DNA from: Caulobacter sp.
Lineage (GTDB): Bacteria; Pseudomonadota; Alphaproteobacteria; Caulobacterales; Caulobacteraceae
Reading direction: 5' to 3'
NCBI GenBank assembly: GCA_021741355.1
Contig: JAIOXZ010000004.1
Location: 152,702 to 216,701 of the forward strand
DNA length: 64,000 nucleotides
Position 1 is the stretch's first letter. Each line of letters opens with the position of its first letter. Below are positions 46,882 to 57,806 of the stretch, in pieces. The notes below the pieces were generated by a model, which saw only the letters and a program-made list of their open reading frames with translations, did no database searches and was not told where the DNA came from. Made by a program: the position numbers and the translations under genes.

Positions 46882-47814
46882 TCAGTCTGCCACAACCAGG
46901 GCCGGGTCGACGCCCAGCAGGCGGATCGACTGGACGAGCTGGAGGAAGCGCTGGACGATCATCAGGCCGGCCGCCAGCACCTCGGGGTCCTGCAACCTGT
47001 CGAGGGTCATCAGATAGCCGCCGGTCGCCCGCTTGACCCAGCCCAGCGTGCGATAGTGGCGCATCCGTCGGCGGAGCGTTTCGTGCGTCAGGCCGAGCGA
47101 AGCGGCGAGGCTGGTGATGGTGGCCGGGGTGCGGAGATGATCCGGCGGTGGCGTCTCCGCGCCCGAGTAGGTCCAGGCAAGTTCCGGATCGAGTGTCAGA
47201 AGCTCGGCGTTGGCGAGAATGAGCGTCGCGATGATGGACGCGTCCAGCATCGATCCATGCGGCCGGGAGCCGGCTTCGAGCACTCGCAGCAGAAAGTCGT
47301 TGGTCAGGATGGTGACCGCATCGACCAGACTGACCTCGGCCAGGCCGCGCACGGCGCCGAGGGTATTTCCGCCGGAGAACTGGCTGAAGTCGAAGCCCAG
47401 CGCGCGCAGGTCGATGATCACCCGCTGGAGCGCCTGCCAGGTCGCCGCGCTGTCCATGCGGTAGGCCTCGCCTTCGAACACCGCAGGCGCGACCGTGTAT
47501 CCGCGGGATTCGTCGCGGCGGGCGAGGCCGGCGGCCTCAAGTTCGGCGACCTTGCGGCGGGTGGTTTCGTAGGGGAGGGCCAGCGACTGGGCGATGGCGC
47601 GCACGCTGAAGGCGCGAACCGGCGGCTCGCCGCCTTCGCTGGCGGCGGGAGAGCGGCTGGCCTGGATCGCGGCCATGTAGACGATGGCCCGCGTGAAGTC
47701 GCCGTCGTGCCGGCGGATCTGCCGGCCGACGAGATCGAGCAGGAAAATCGTCACGCAGCGGAAGACCAGTCTCTGCTGCCGACGCAGGTTCTCGACCTCC
47801 GACTTTCGAGTCAT
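46882..47814 (-). CDS. Transcriptional regulator with two winged-helix domains
   Basis: The 310-residue protein has two separate helix-turn-helix regions. The first, near residues 65-108, contains SVRAIAQSLALPYETTRRKVAE. The second, near 230-275, contains TITSLAASLGLTHETLRRRMRH and ends with the wing GGYLM. The middle is helical (about 130-215). The start at 47814 has an excellent GGGGGTGAG ribosome site 5 bases upstream; the open frame runs further upstream but has no such site. It is transcribed away from the hydroxyacid dehydrogenase. Its target is unknown. Confidence 0.78.
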   Translation of the reverse strand: MTRKSEVENLRRQQRLVFRCVTIFLLDLVGRQIRRHDGDFTRAIVYMAAIQASRSPAASEGGEPPVRAFSVRAIAQSLALPYETTRRKVAELEAAGLARRDESRGYTVAPAVFEGEAYRMDSAATWQALQRVIIDLRALGFDFSQFSGGNTLGAVRGLAEVSLVDAVTILTNDFLLRVLEAGSRPHGSMLDASIIATLILANAELLTLDPELAWTYSGAETPPPDHLRTPATITSLAASLGLTHETLRRRMRHYRTLGWVKRATGGYLMTLDRLQDPEVLAAGLMIVQRFLQLVQSIRLLGVDPALVVAD

Positions 47815-48161
47815 GCGCTCACCCCCGGATAACAGTGTAACCCGAAGGCCGGGATGGCAATGCGAGCTGATGCTGATCGCTTGCATGCCAGCATCTTGCG
47901 AACCGGAGCCGACAAGGTCATCCCGCCCAAGCGAAGTCGCCCCGTCCAACGCGCCCGTGGCAAGAAGACCTGAACGGAGTGCAACGCAGTCGGGGGTGTC
48001 TTCAACAAATTCAACCACTTTTACGGTGTCGCAATCCGATGCGGCAGGCTGCTCGCCACCATCAGCTGTGATGGCCGCCAGATCCTGACTACGCTTTGGC
48101 GCCCGGCGTTGCTCACGAGGTCTTCGATTGACGCGCCCGGCGACGGGCGCAATGTCGCGGC
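47815..48161. other. Intergenic region between divergent regulator and dehydrogenase genes
   Basis: This stretch of 347 bases carries no convincing gene. It has lower GC than its neighbours around 47995-48040. TTGACG at 48128-48133 could be a -35 element for the dehydrogenase but has no good -10 partner. The divergent regulator promoter must also lie here. I see no tRNA or RNA structure. Confidence 0.5.
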
Positions 48162-49118
48162 ATGACCGACGCTTCGCCTCCGCCCGTTGTGCTGATCTCG
48201 CACGAGATGCTGTTGCCGCTACAGGCGGCGCTCGAACCGGCCTATCGGGTTATCCGGCTGTGGGACTATCCCGACCGTCCGGCCTTTCTCGAAGGCCCGG
48301 GACGCGAGGTGCAGGCCATCGTCCATGCCGGCGAGATCAAACTGTCCGTGGACATGATGTCGGAGATGCCCCGGCTGGGTCTCATCGCCTGCGTCAGCGT
48401 CGGCTATGACGGCATCGACGTGCCCTGGTGCCAGGCGCAGGGCGTCGCCGTCACCCATTCACAGGGCCTGAACGCGGAAGACGTGGCCGATCACGCGGTC
48501 GGCGCCTTCCTGGCCGCCTGGCGCGGCATCGTCACCGGGGATGGCATCGTGCGCGGCGGACGCTGGACCCATGCGGACCGCATGCGGCCCCGGCCGGGTC
48601 TGGCCGGTCGCAAGGCCGGCATCGTCGGGCTGGGCCACATCGGCCAGGCCGTTGCGCGGCGCGTCGAGCCGTTCGGCATGACCGTGTCCTGGTGGGGTCC
48701 GAATCCGAAGGAGAGCCGCTGGCCCATGGCCGAGGGGCTGCTGGCCCTGGCGCGTGACAGCGACGCGCTGTTCGTCTGCTGCCGCGGCGACGCGGTGAAC
48801 CACCACCTGATTTCGCAGCCGGTCATTGAGGCGCTCGGCGCGCGGGGCTGCCTTGTCAATGTGGCGCGGGGGTCAGTCGTCGACGAGGACGCCCTGATCG
48901 CGGCGCTGAAGGACGGGCGGCTGGGCATGGCCGCGCTGGACGTGTTCGAAACCGAGCCGACGCCGGCGGATCGCTGGGCGGACGTGCCCAATACCGTGCT
49001 CACGCCGCACACCGCGGGCGGAACCCTGGAGAGCATCCCGAAGATGGTCGGCCAGACGCTGGAGAACCTGCGGCGGTTCTTCCATGAAGAACCGCTGCTG
49101 TCGCCGGTTCAGGCCTGA
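48162..49118 (+). CDS. D-isomer-specific 2-hydroxyacid dehydrogenase (glyoxylate/hydroxypyruvate reductase type)
   Basis: The 318-residue enzyme has the NAD(P) motif GLAGRKAGIVGLGHIGQAVA. The catalytic residues appear as Arg in LVNVARGSVVDEDAL, Glu in DVFETEPTP and His in VLTPHTAGGT. It acts on 2-keto or 2-hydroxy acids in the cytoplasm; substrate preference cannot be read. The 3' end overlaps a tiny gene on the other strand. Confidence 0.9.
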   Translation: MTDASPPPVVLISHEMLLPLQAALEPAYRVIRLWDYPDRPAFLEGPGREVQAIVHAGEIKLSVDMMSEMPRLGLIACVSVGYDGIDVPWCQAQGVAVTHSQGLNAEDVADHAVGAFLAAWRGIVTGDGIVRGGRWTHADRMRPRPGLAGRKAGIVGLGHIGQAVARRVEPFGMTVSWWGPNPKESRWPMAEGLLALARDSDALFVCCRGDAVNHHLISQPVIEALGARGCLVNVARGSVVDEDALIAALKDGRLGMAALDVFETEPTPADRWADVPNTVLTPHTAGGTLESIPKMVGQTLENLRRFFHEEPLLSPVQA

Positions 49119-49213
49119 GAGATCAGCATCCCGACGCCGGCGGCCAGCAGGGCGCCGAACAGAACAAAAGCGACAAGCCGCTTGCGCGGAGACTTCAGGA
49201 ATACGCCAAGCAT
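49109..49213 (-). CDS. 34-residue single-pass membrane peptide
   Basis: The frame encodes a basic N-terminus (FLKSPRKR) followed by one hydrophobic helix (LVAFVLFGALLAAGVGMLI) and a short tail. A strong ribosome site GGGAGG lies 8 bases before the ATG. A perfect 18-bp palindrome sits 53 bases upstream of the start. It overlaps the last 10 bases of the hydroxyacid dehydrogenase on the other strand. The gene is too short for usual gene finders. Function is unknown; the positive-inside pattern and helix suggest an inner-membrane regulatory peptide. Confidence 0.7.
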   Translation of the reverse strand: MLGVFLKSPRKRLVAFVLFGALLAAGVGMLISQA

Positions 49214-49265
49214 GTCGTGATCCTCCCGTACGTCGGCCGGTCGCCGCCGCTCACAGGATCAATAT

Positions 49266-49283
49266 CAAAGTGATATCACTTTG
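49266..49283. promoter_or_regulatory. Perfect 18-bp palindrome, candidate operator
   Basis: CAAAGTGATATCACTTTG reads the same on both strands. It lies 53 bases upstream of the 34-residue gene, and on that strand TTGATATTGAT beside it could serve as a -10 element, so a bound repressor would block the promoter. Other transcription around it reads out of the response regulator gene, so the palindrome most likely controls the small gene. Confidence 0.7.
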
Positions 49284-49303
49284 GCGAGTGAATTCGCCCG
49301 GAC

Positions 49304-49768
49304 CTAGAGGTAGGCCATCGCCTGGCCGCCGTCCGGTTCGTCCGTGAAGGCGGTCTGGACCGGCGAGGGGCGCACCGGCTGGCGTCGCGCCAGCGCGATG
49401 GCCAGTTGCTTGAGCACCAGGGCCGGGCTGAACGGCTTGGCGATGAAGCCGCTGACGCCGGCGGCCATGGCGCCCTGCACGACGTCGCGGTTGGCCTGGG
49501 CCGACGCCATAACCACCGGCAGGCCGGCGACGGAGGCCTTGTCGGACGCGCGAATCTCCCGCGTCAGGGCGATGCCGTCCATCGGCGTCATGAACATATC
49601 GACGAACACTACGTCGACGTGCGCGGTCCCGAGCATCTTCAAGGCTTGCGGTCCGGACTCGGCCTGCAGCACGACGACGTTCACCGCGTCCAGAATCTGG
49701 CCGAGAAACGTGCGGGCGTGAGCGTTGTCATCGACAATCAGAACGCGGCGTCGGGCGAATTTCTGCAT
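49304..49768 (-). CDS. Single-domain response regulator (CheY-like)
   Basis: The 154-residue protein is a receiver domain only: acid pocket in LIVDDNAH (D13, D14), phospho-acceptor D57 in VVFVDMFMTPMDG, S89 as the switch Ser/Thr and K111 in GFIAKPFSP. The C-terminal 30 residues are unstructured. It has no DNA-binding output, so it acts by protein contact. The ATG at 49768 gives the standard start. No partner kinase is adjacent. Confidence 0.87.
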   Translation of the reverse strand: MQKFARRRVLIVDDNAHARTFLGQILDAVNVVVLQAESGPQALKMLGTAHVDVVFVDMFMTPMDGIALTREIRASDKASVAGLPVVMASAQANRDVVQGAMAAGVSGFIAKPFSPALVLKQLAIALARRQPVRPSPVQTAFTDEPDGGQAMAYL

Positions 49769-49923
49769 GGCGTCTTTCGTGCGGGCCGGTTCATCTGGGG
49801 GGCGACGATAAGCGCGCGCATCGTTTCCGGGAGGTGAACGCCGGCCCGGCGCTACCCGATACGAGTGCAATTGCCATGAGGCCTGGACAGTTCATGATAC
49901 CGCCCGGGACGGAGACGATGATC

Positions 49924-50292
49924 ATGGCCGGCGTACTGGGTGTGGGCGGAGTATTCTTCAAGGCGGAGGACCCTGACGGCGTGCGCGCCTGGTACCGCGA
50001 TGTCCTGGGGTTCAACATCGAGGACTGGGGCGGCGCGATGTTTCCCCACCCGGCTGCCGGCTATACGGTCTGGAGCCCGTTCAAGGCCGACACGAGCTAT
50101 TTCGAGCCGTCGACCCAGCCCTTCATGATCAATCTGATCGTCGACGATCTGGATGGCGTTCTGGCCGTCGCGGCCGGACAGGGCGTCGAACCCCTGGGGC
50201 GGGATGACAGCGATCCCAATGGCCGCTTCGCCTGGCTGCTGGATCCAGCCGGTATCAGGGTCGAACTGTGGCAACCGCCCGCCAGCGCTTGA
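49924..50292 (+). CDS. VOC-superfamily (glyoxalase/bleomycin resistance-like) protein
   Basis: The 122-residue protein has the beta-alpha-beta-beta-beta repeat pattern of VOC proteins: VFFKAEDPDGVRAWYRDVLG, then a second module LIVDDLDGVLAVAAGQGVE ending LDPAGIRVELWQPP (the Glu is a typical metal ligand). Reaction and substrate are unknown. The ATG at 49924 is preferred over upstream ATGs because it begins at the first strand and follows GGAGACG. It ends 31 bases before the ArsR-type regulator. Confidence 0.8.
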   Translation: MAGVLGVGGVFFKAEDPDGVRAWYRDVLGFNIEDWGGAMFPHPAAGYTVWSPFKADTSYFEPSTQPFMINLIVDDLDGVLAVAAGQGVEPLGRDDSDPNGRFAWLLDPAGIRVELWQPPASA

Positions 50293-50299
50293 CTTGATC

Positions 50300-50319
50300 A
50301 TATAAAGATATCTTTATAT
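50300..50319. promoter_or_regulatory. Perfect 20-bp palindromic operator at the start of the methionine operon
   Basis: ATATAAAGATATCTTTATAT is its own reverse complement. It ends 4 bases before the ATG of the regulator gene, where a ribosome binding site should be. TTGACT at 50290-50295 may be a -35 element, with the -10 inside the palindrome. An ArsR-type regulator is encoded immediately downstream, so autoregulation of the met operon is the simplest reading. Confidence 0.85.
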
Positions 50320-50323
50320 CCCC

Positions 50324-51292
50324 ATGACAGTGTCATCGGGACAGGCGGTCGAGATTCTGCGCGCGGCGGGCGAACCGACGCGGCTGCGGATCCTCGCACT
50401 GCTGTCCCGCGAGGAGTTGTCGGTGCTGGAGCTGTGCACCGTGCTGGGGCAGAGCCAGCCCCGCGTGTCCCGCCATCTCAAGCTGCTCGCCGAGGCCGGA
50501 CTGGTCGAGCGGTTCCCCGACGGGGCCTGGGTTTTCTATCGTCTCGCGACCGAAGGCGGCGGGCGGGCTCTGGCCGACGGCGCCCTGGCGCTGATCGATC
50601 CCGACGATGCCGCGCTGGCCCTCGACGCCGAGCGCCTGTCGCGGGTCGAGACCGAGCGCGGCTCGGAAGCAGCGGCCTATTTCGCGCGCAACGCCGCCCG
50701 CTGGGACGAGATCCGCTCGCTGCATGTCGCCGAAGCCGACGTCGAGGCCGAGATCCACCGCCTGGTCGGCGATGACCCGATCGGCCTGCTGGTCGATCTG
50801 GGCGCCGGCACCGGCCGGATGCTGACCCTGCTGGGCGCCCGCGCCCGGCGGTCGGTCGGCCTGGACCTGTCGCAGCAGATGCTCAACATCGCCCGGCTGA
50901 ATGTCAGCGAGGCGGGTCTGGCGGCGTGCGAGCTGCGCCACGGCGACATCTTCGCCACCGGCCTGCCGGCCCGTTGCGCTGATCTCGTGACCGTCCATCA
51001 GGTGCTGCACTACCTGGGCGACCCCGCCGCCGCCGTGGCCGAGGCCGCCAGACTGGTCGCGCCGGGCGGGCGGCTGCTGATCGTCGACTTCGCGCCGCAC
51101 GCCCTGGAGAACCTGCGCGAGCAGCACCAGCATCGCCGCCTCGGCTTCTCCGACGAGGAGATCGGGCGCTGGTTCGACGGCGCCGGTCTGGCGCTGGAAG
51201 CCGCGACCGCCCTGCCGCCGGCCGCGGCCGGCCTGACCGTGAAAATCTGGACCGCCCGTCGGCCCGCCCAGGCCGAAAGGAGCGCCGCATGA
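50324..51292 (+). CDS. ArsR-family regulator fused to an SAM-dependent methyltransferase domain (methionine-cycle regulator, SahR-like)
   Basis: The 322-residue protein has an ArsR winged helix at about 5-85 (EPTRLRILALL, QSQPRVSRHLKLLAEAGLV) and a class I methyltransferase-like domain at about 125-310 with motif I LLVDLGAGTGRML. It overlaps metF by four bases. ArsR-type regulators of S-adenosylhomocysteine recycling (SahR) are known in proteobacteria; here the methyltransferase fold may sense SAM or SAH instead of, or besides, catalysis. That role is inferred from operon position and the operator. Confidence 0.85.
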   Translation: MTVSSGQAVEILRAAGEPTRLRILALLSREELSVLELCTVLGQSQPRVSRHLKLLAEAGLVERFPDGAWVFYRLATEGGGRALADGALALIDPDDAALALDAERLSRVETERGSEAAAYFARNAARWDEIRSLHVAEADVEAEIHRLVGDDPIGLLVDLGAGTGRMLTLLGARARRSVGLDLSQQMLNIARLNVSEAGLAACELRHGDIFATGLPARCADLVTVHQVLHYLGDPAAAVAEAARLVAPGGRLLIVDFAPHALENLREQHQHRRLGFSDEEIGRWFDGAGLALEAATALPPAAAGLTVKIWTARRPAQAERSAA

Positions 51293-52227
51293 CTTCTCCC
51301 TCCGCCCATCCCTCCGCCCTGGGGCCCGTCGCCCGCGCGGGCGGCCGCGACACCGGCGTGCGGGTGTCGTTCGAGTTCTCGCCGCCCAAGACGCCGCAGG
51401 CCGAGGAGTCCCTCTGGACCGCGATCCGCCGCCTTGAGCCACTGAACCCGACGTTCGTTTCGGTGACCTATGGCGCCGGCGGCTCGACGCGCGAGCGGAC
51501 GCACCGCACCGTCAAGCGGATGCTCGAGGAGACCACGCTGAAGCCCGCCGCCCACCTGACCTGCGTCGGCGCCTCCCGCGAGGAGGTCGACGAGGTCGTG
51601 CGCGACTACTGGGAAAGCGGCATCCGGCATATCGTCGCCCTGCGCGGCGACCCTCCCGGTTCGATCGGCGGCGCCTATGTCCCGCACGCGGACGGCTACG
51701 CCAACGCCACCGAGCTGACCCGCGGCATCATGAGCGTGGCGCCCTTCGAGGTGTCCGTCGGACTCTACCCGCAGGTTCACCCCGAAAGCCCCGGCGCTGA
51801 CCACGATATCGACGTCCTGAAGGCCAAGATCGACGCCGGCGCGACCCGCGCCATCACCCAGTTCTTCTTTGATACCGACGTGTTCCTGCGGTTCATGGAC
51901 AAGGTCCGCAAGGCCGGGGTGACCATCCCGATCTCGCCCGGGATCATGCCGGTGTCCAACTTCAAGGGCCTGCAGCGGATGGCCGACCCCTGCGGCATCC
52001 CGCTGCCGGGCTGGCTGGGCGGTCTGTTCGACGGCCTGGACGATGATCCCGAGACCCGCCGCCTGATCGCCGCCTCCGTGGCCGCCGAAACCTGCGCCCG
52101 CCTGGCGGAAGAGGGCTTCAGCGATTTCCACTTCTACACCCTGAACCGGGCCGATCTGGTCTACGCCATCTGCCGCGTGCTTGGCGTGCGCGACACGGCC
52201 TTGCCCCCGAAGGAGGCCGCGGCGTGA
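51289..52227 (+). CDS. metF: 5,10-methylenetetrahydrofolate reductase
   Basis: The 312-residue TIM-barrel flavoprotein has the N-terminal segment VSFEFSPPKTPQAEESLW (catalytic Glu), VSVTYGAGGSTRERT, HLTCVGASREEVDE, IVALRGDPPG and ITQFFFDTDVFLRF. It makes 5-methyl-THF, the methyl donor for the methionine synthase encoded downstream. It overlaps both neighbouring genes by four bases. Confidence 0.96.
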   Translation: MTSPSAHPSALGPVARAGGRDTGVRVSFEFSPPKTPQAEESLWTAIRRLEPLNPTFVSVTYGAGGSTRERTHRTVKRMLEETTLKPAAHLTCVGASREEVDEVVRDYWESGIRHIVALRGDPPGSIGGAYVPHADGYANATELTRGIMSVAPFEVSVGLYPQVHPESPGADHDIDVLKAKIDAGATRAITQFFFDTDVFLRFMDKVRKAGVTIPISPGIMPVSNFKGLQRMADPCGIPLPGWLGGLFDGLDDDPETRRLIAASVAAETCARLAEEGFSDFHFYTLNRADLVYAICRVLGVRDTALPPKEAAA

Positions 52228-53084
52228 GAAAGCGTCTCTGGCTCGCCGCCGTTGCGGCCGTGGCGCTCGGTGGCGTCGCGATCGCCCAGGCCTGGCCACC
52301 CTTGTGGATCAAGCCGTCGCCTCCGGCGAAGGTCGGCGACAACCTCTACTATGTGGGCAGCGAAGGCCTGGCGGCCTGGCTGGTGGTCACATCCGACGGG
52401 CTGATCCTGATCGACGGGCCGATGGAACAGAACGTCGCGGGGATCGAGGCCAACATCAAGGCGCTCGGCTTCAGCCTGTCGGACGTCAAGATCCTGCTCA
52501 ACACCCATACCCACTTCGACCATGCGGCGGGTTTCGCGCGGCTGAAGGCGGATACGGGCGCGACCCTGGCGGCCAGCGTCGGCGACAAGCCGCTGCTGGA
52601 GCAGGGCGTCTATCCCGGTTCGGAGGATGTCGCCTGGCTGCGCTTCAAGCCGGTCAAGGTCGATACCGTGCTCCAGGACGGCGACACCGTCACGCTCGGC
52701 GGCGTGACCCTGACGGCCAACATCACGCCCGGCCATACGCCCGGCTGCACGACCTGGACCTTTCCGGTGAAAATCGACGGCGTTGTGCGCAAGGCGCTGC
52801 TCTGGTGCAGCACCACGGTGGCGGGCAACCGGCTGGCGCCAAGGCCGCAGTATCCGGGCATTGTCGCCGACTACCGCGCCAGCCTGGCCCGGCTGGCTGC
52901 GATGCAGGCCGACGTCTTCCTCGCGCCGCATGCCGAGCAATTCGACTTCGACAAGAAGCGCGCGGCGATGGCGCGCGGCAAGCCGAGCCCGTTCGTCGAT
53001 CCCACGGAACTTGGCCGTCGCTTCGCCGCCTCGCGCGCCGATTTCGAGGCTGAACTCACCCGCCAGCAGAAGGCCGCGCCATGA
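52224..53084 (+). CDS. Subclass B3 metallo-beta-lactamase-like hydrolase, exported
   Basis: The 286-residue protein has a signal peptide (1-22, ending AIAQA) and the metallo-beta-lactamase fold. Zinc ligands of the B3 type are visible: H95, H97, D99 and H100 in [12 protein letters not shown]171 in GHTPGCTTW and H236 in APHAEQF. No Cys or Arg replacement is seen. The closest named protein from memory is CAU-1 of Caulobacter. It may hydrolyse beta-lactams in the periplasm. It is translationally coupled to metF and metH on both sides, which is unusual for a resistance gene. Confidence 0.88.
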   Translation: MRKRLWLAAVAAVALGGVAIAQAWPPLWIKPSPPAKVGDNLYYVGSEGLAAWLVVTSDGLILIDGPMEQNVAGIEANIKALGFSLSDVKILLNTHTHFDHAAGFARLKADTGATLAASVGDKPLLEQGVYPGSEDVAWLRFKPVKVDTVLQDGDTVTLGGVTLTANITPGHTPGCTTWTFPVKIDGVVRKALLWCSTTVAGNRLAPRPQYPGIVADYRASLARLAAMQADVFLAPHAEQFDFDKKRAAMARGKPSPFVDPTELGRRFAASRADFEAELTRQQKAAP

Positions 53085-54145
53085 CCCGGCAAGACCGCAT
53101 CGCCGCTCTCAAGCTGGCGGCCAAGGAACGCATCCTGATCCTCGACGGCTCCTGGGGCGTGATGATCCAGCGTCGCGGCCTGTCCGAGGCGGACTTCCGC
53201 GGCGACCGCTTCGCCGACCACAATGGTCAGCTGAAGGGCAACAACGACGTCCTGTGCCTGACCCGGCCGGACATCATCGCCGACCTGCATGACGCCTATT
53301 TCGCGGCGGGAGCGGACATCAGCGAGACCAACACCTTCAGCGCCACGACCATCGCCCAGCGCGACTACAGCCTGGAAGGCGCCGCCTACGACATCAACCT
53401 CGAGGGCGCGAAGCTGGCCCGCGCCGCCGCCGACCGCTGGACCGAAAAGACGCCGGACAAGCCGCGCTTCGCGGCCGGCTCGATCGGGCCGCTGAACGTC
53501 ATGCTGTCGATGTCCTCGGACGTGAACGACCCCGGCGCGCGGACCGTGACCTTCGACCAGGTCTACGAGGCCTATCGCGAGCAGGTGAGGGGGCTCTACG
53601 AGGGCGGGGTCGACCTGTTCCTGATCGAGACCATCACCGACACCCTGAACTGCAAGGCGGCGATCAAGGCGATCATGGATCTGCGCGACGAGGAGGGCCA
53701 CGAGGAGCTGCCGATCTGGATCAGCGGCACGATCACCGACCGTTCGGGCCGCACCCTGTCGGGCCAGACGGTCGAGGCCTTCTGGAACAGCGTCCGCCAT
53801 GCCAAGCCGTTCGCCATCGGCCTGAACTGCGCGCTCGGCGCCGACCTGATGCGGCCGCATATCGCCGAACTGTCGCGGATCGCCGACACCCTGGTCGCGG
53901 CCTACCCCAATGCGGGGCTGCCCAACGCCATGGGCCAGTACGACGAGGAGCCGCACGAGACCGCCTGCAGCCTGCATGAGTGGGCGGAAAGCGGCATCGT
54001 CAACATCCTGGGCGGCTGCTGCGGCACGACGCCGGAGCACATCGCCCATGTGGCGCAGTCTGTCGCCGGCATGGCGCCGCGCGCCCTGCCCGAGCGGCCG
54101 ACCGCCATGCGTCTGGCCGGGCTGGAAGCGTTCGAGCTGGCGTGA
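53081..54145 (+). CDS. Methionine synthase, homocysteine-binding half (split MetH, N-terminal part)
   Basis: The 354-residue protein is the homocysteine S-methyltransferase domain of MetH. It has [36 protein letters not shown], and the zinc cysteines in [11 protein letters not shown] and [11 protein letters not shown]. The remainder of MetH is encoded at 55132, separated by two unknown genes. Split MetH genes are known in alphaproteobacteria. Confidence 0.93.
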   Translation: MTRQDRIAALKLAAKERILILDGSWGVMIQRRGLSEADFRGDRFADHNGQLKGNNDVLCLTRPDIIADLHDAYFAAGADISETNTFSATTIAQRDYSLEGAAYDINLEGAKLARAAADRWTEKTPDKPRFAAGSIGPLNVMLSMSSDVNDPGARTVTFDQVYEAYREQVRGLYEGGVDLFLIETITDTLNCKAAIKAIMDLRDEEGHEELPIWISGTITDRSGRTLSGQTVEAFWNSVRHAKPFAIGLNCALGADLMRPHIAELSRIADTLVAAYPNAGLPNAMGQYDEEPHETACSLHEWAESGIVNILGGCCGTTPEHIAHVAQSVAGMAPRALPERPTAMRLAGLEAFELA

Positions 54146-54621
54146 TGTGGCCATTTCGCAAACCTTCAACCGAATGGGTCGGACCATTCGCGGATGCGCT
54201 GGAAGCGTTCGGACGCAGTCTGCCCGACGATGTCGTCTGGTCGCTGGAGCGCAACCGTAGCGGTGTCGAGTTTGCTGTCGAAGCGCCGACTCCTGACCAT
54301 CGGTCTCTATCGATCTGCGCAGAGTCCTCCGAGATCGAATATTCGCTGGGGAGCCTTTGGACCGAAGGTCTGGAGCCGGTTCCGGCCACGCTCGACGGCC
54401 TGCTGGCGGCTTGCGATGCGCTTCGGGAGGGGCGCGTTCGAGAGGTCCGGGACCGAAAGACCGGGCTCCTTTATCACGTCTACAGGCTCAACAGCTGGGG
54501 TCGCCGAGAGTTCGTCATCGATAGCCAGTACGCCTTCAGGCATGTGCTCGACCGCCTTTTCGGGCATCGCATCCGCGATGTGAGCATCCACCGTCTACCG
54601 CCCCTCGCGAAGGCTCTCTGA
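54145..54621 (+). CDS. Unknown small protein inside the split metH locus
   Basis: The 158-residue protein has no recognised domain. It begins [20 protein letters not shown], is rich in charged and aromatic residues, and contains the conserved-looking stretches REVRDRKTGLLYHVYRLNSW and YAFRHVLDRLFGHRIRD. No signal peptide or membrane helix is present. It overlaps both the upstream and downstream genes by a few bases. Base composition is clearly lower in GC than the genes around it, which hints at later arrival. Confidence 0.7.
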   Translation: MWPFRKPSTEWVGPFADALEAFGRSLPDDVVWSLERNRSGVEFAVEAPTPDHRSLSICAESSEIEYSLGSLWTEGLEPVPATLDGLLAACDALREGRVREVRDRKTGLLYHVYRLNSWGRREFVIDSQYAFRHVLDRLFGHRIRDVSIHRLPPLAKAL

Positions 54622-55004
54622 TGACCCCCCCCCGAACCGTGCTGGCCCTCGGCCCCATCGAGACCGAGATGCTGCGCGACATCCGCAGCCGGCTGAACCG
54701 TCGTGCGGTCAGCGACGCGGCGCTGTTCGCGCTCGGTACGGCCTTCATCGGCGCCTGCGCGCGGGCCGATGTCCCCGCGACCACCGCCGTGCCGGCCAAG
54801 GTGCTGTCCGGGCCGCTGGTGGTGAAGATCGCCGCGACCGCTGACATCGCCACCCTGTCGCGGCTGGTCGCCACCCTGGCGGAACACCGCACGCTGGATC
54901 CCAAATGCTGGCCCGGCCTGGTCGCCGCCGGCGCGCCGCAAGCCATTCTCTCCCGCAGGCTCGCCTTGGCTGGTCGGGAAGCGCCGGTCGAGATCTCGCA
55001 ATGA
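54621..55004 (+). CDS. Unknown small protein between metH halves
   Basis: The 127-residue protein begins [20 protein letters not shown] and is otherwise unassigned. A region with [20 protein letters not shown] and [20 protein letters not shown] is visible. A run of nine C residues follows the start codon (54625-54633), which could slip. It is followed by the inverted-repeat element and then metH. Confidence 0.65.
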   Translation: MTPPRTVLALGPIETEMLRDIRSRLNRRAVSDAALFALGTAFIGACARADVPATTAVPAKVLSGPLVVKIAATADIATLSRLVATLAEHRTLDPKCWPGLVAAGAPQAILSRRLALAGREAPVEISQ

Positions 55005-55012
55005 TCCCTCCA

Positions 55013-55119
55013 CCGCTCATCCCGGCGAAGGCCGGGACCCAGGCTTTTTTCGGAAAGCGTTGGCGTCGGTGGTTCGAAAGCAAAAACACCTGGGTCCCGG
55101 CCTTCGCCGGGATGAGCGG
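55013..55119. repeat. Perfect 31-bp inverted repeat in front of metH
   Basis: The arms at 55013-55043 and 55089-55119 are exact reverse complements over 31 bases (outer CCGCTCATCCCGGCGAAGGC), with a 45-base loop. It shares its inner GGGACCCAG block and outer TCATCC.GG pattern with the element at 660-778. It ends 12 bases before the metH ATG, and no ribosome binding site is visible there. Confidence 0.93.
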
Positions 55120-55131
55120 AATTTGAGTGTT

Positions 55132-57804
<2,673 letters not shown>

Positions 57805-57806
57805 TC

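Noticed and set aside
48128..48160. Promoter for the hydroxyacid dehydrogenase based on TTGACG
   Set aside because: No -10 element lies at proper spacing, so it was mentioned only as a possibility.
55005..55131. Riboswitch (cobalamin or SAM) before metH
   Set aside because: No riboswitch core elements are seen; the stretch is a simple inverted repeat shared with another intergenic site.
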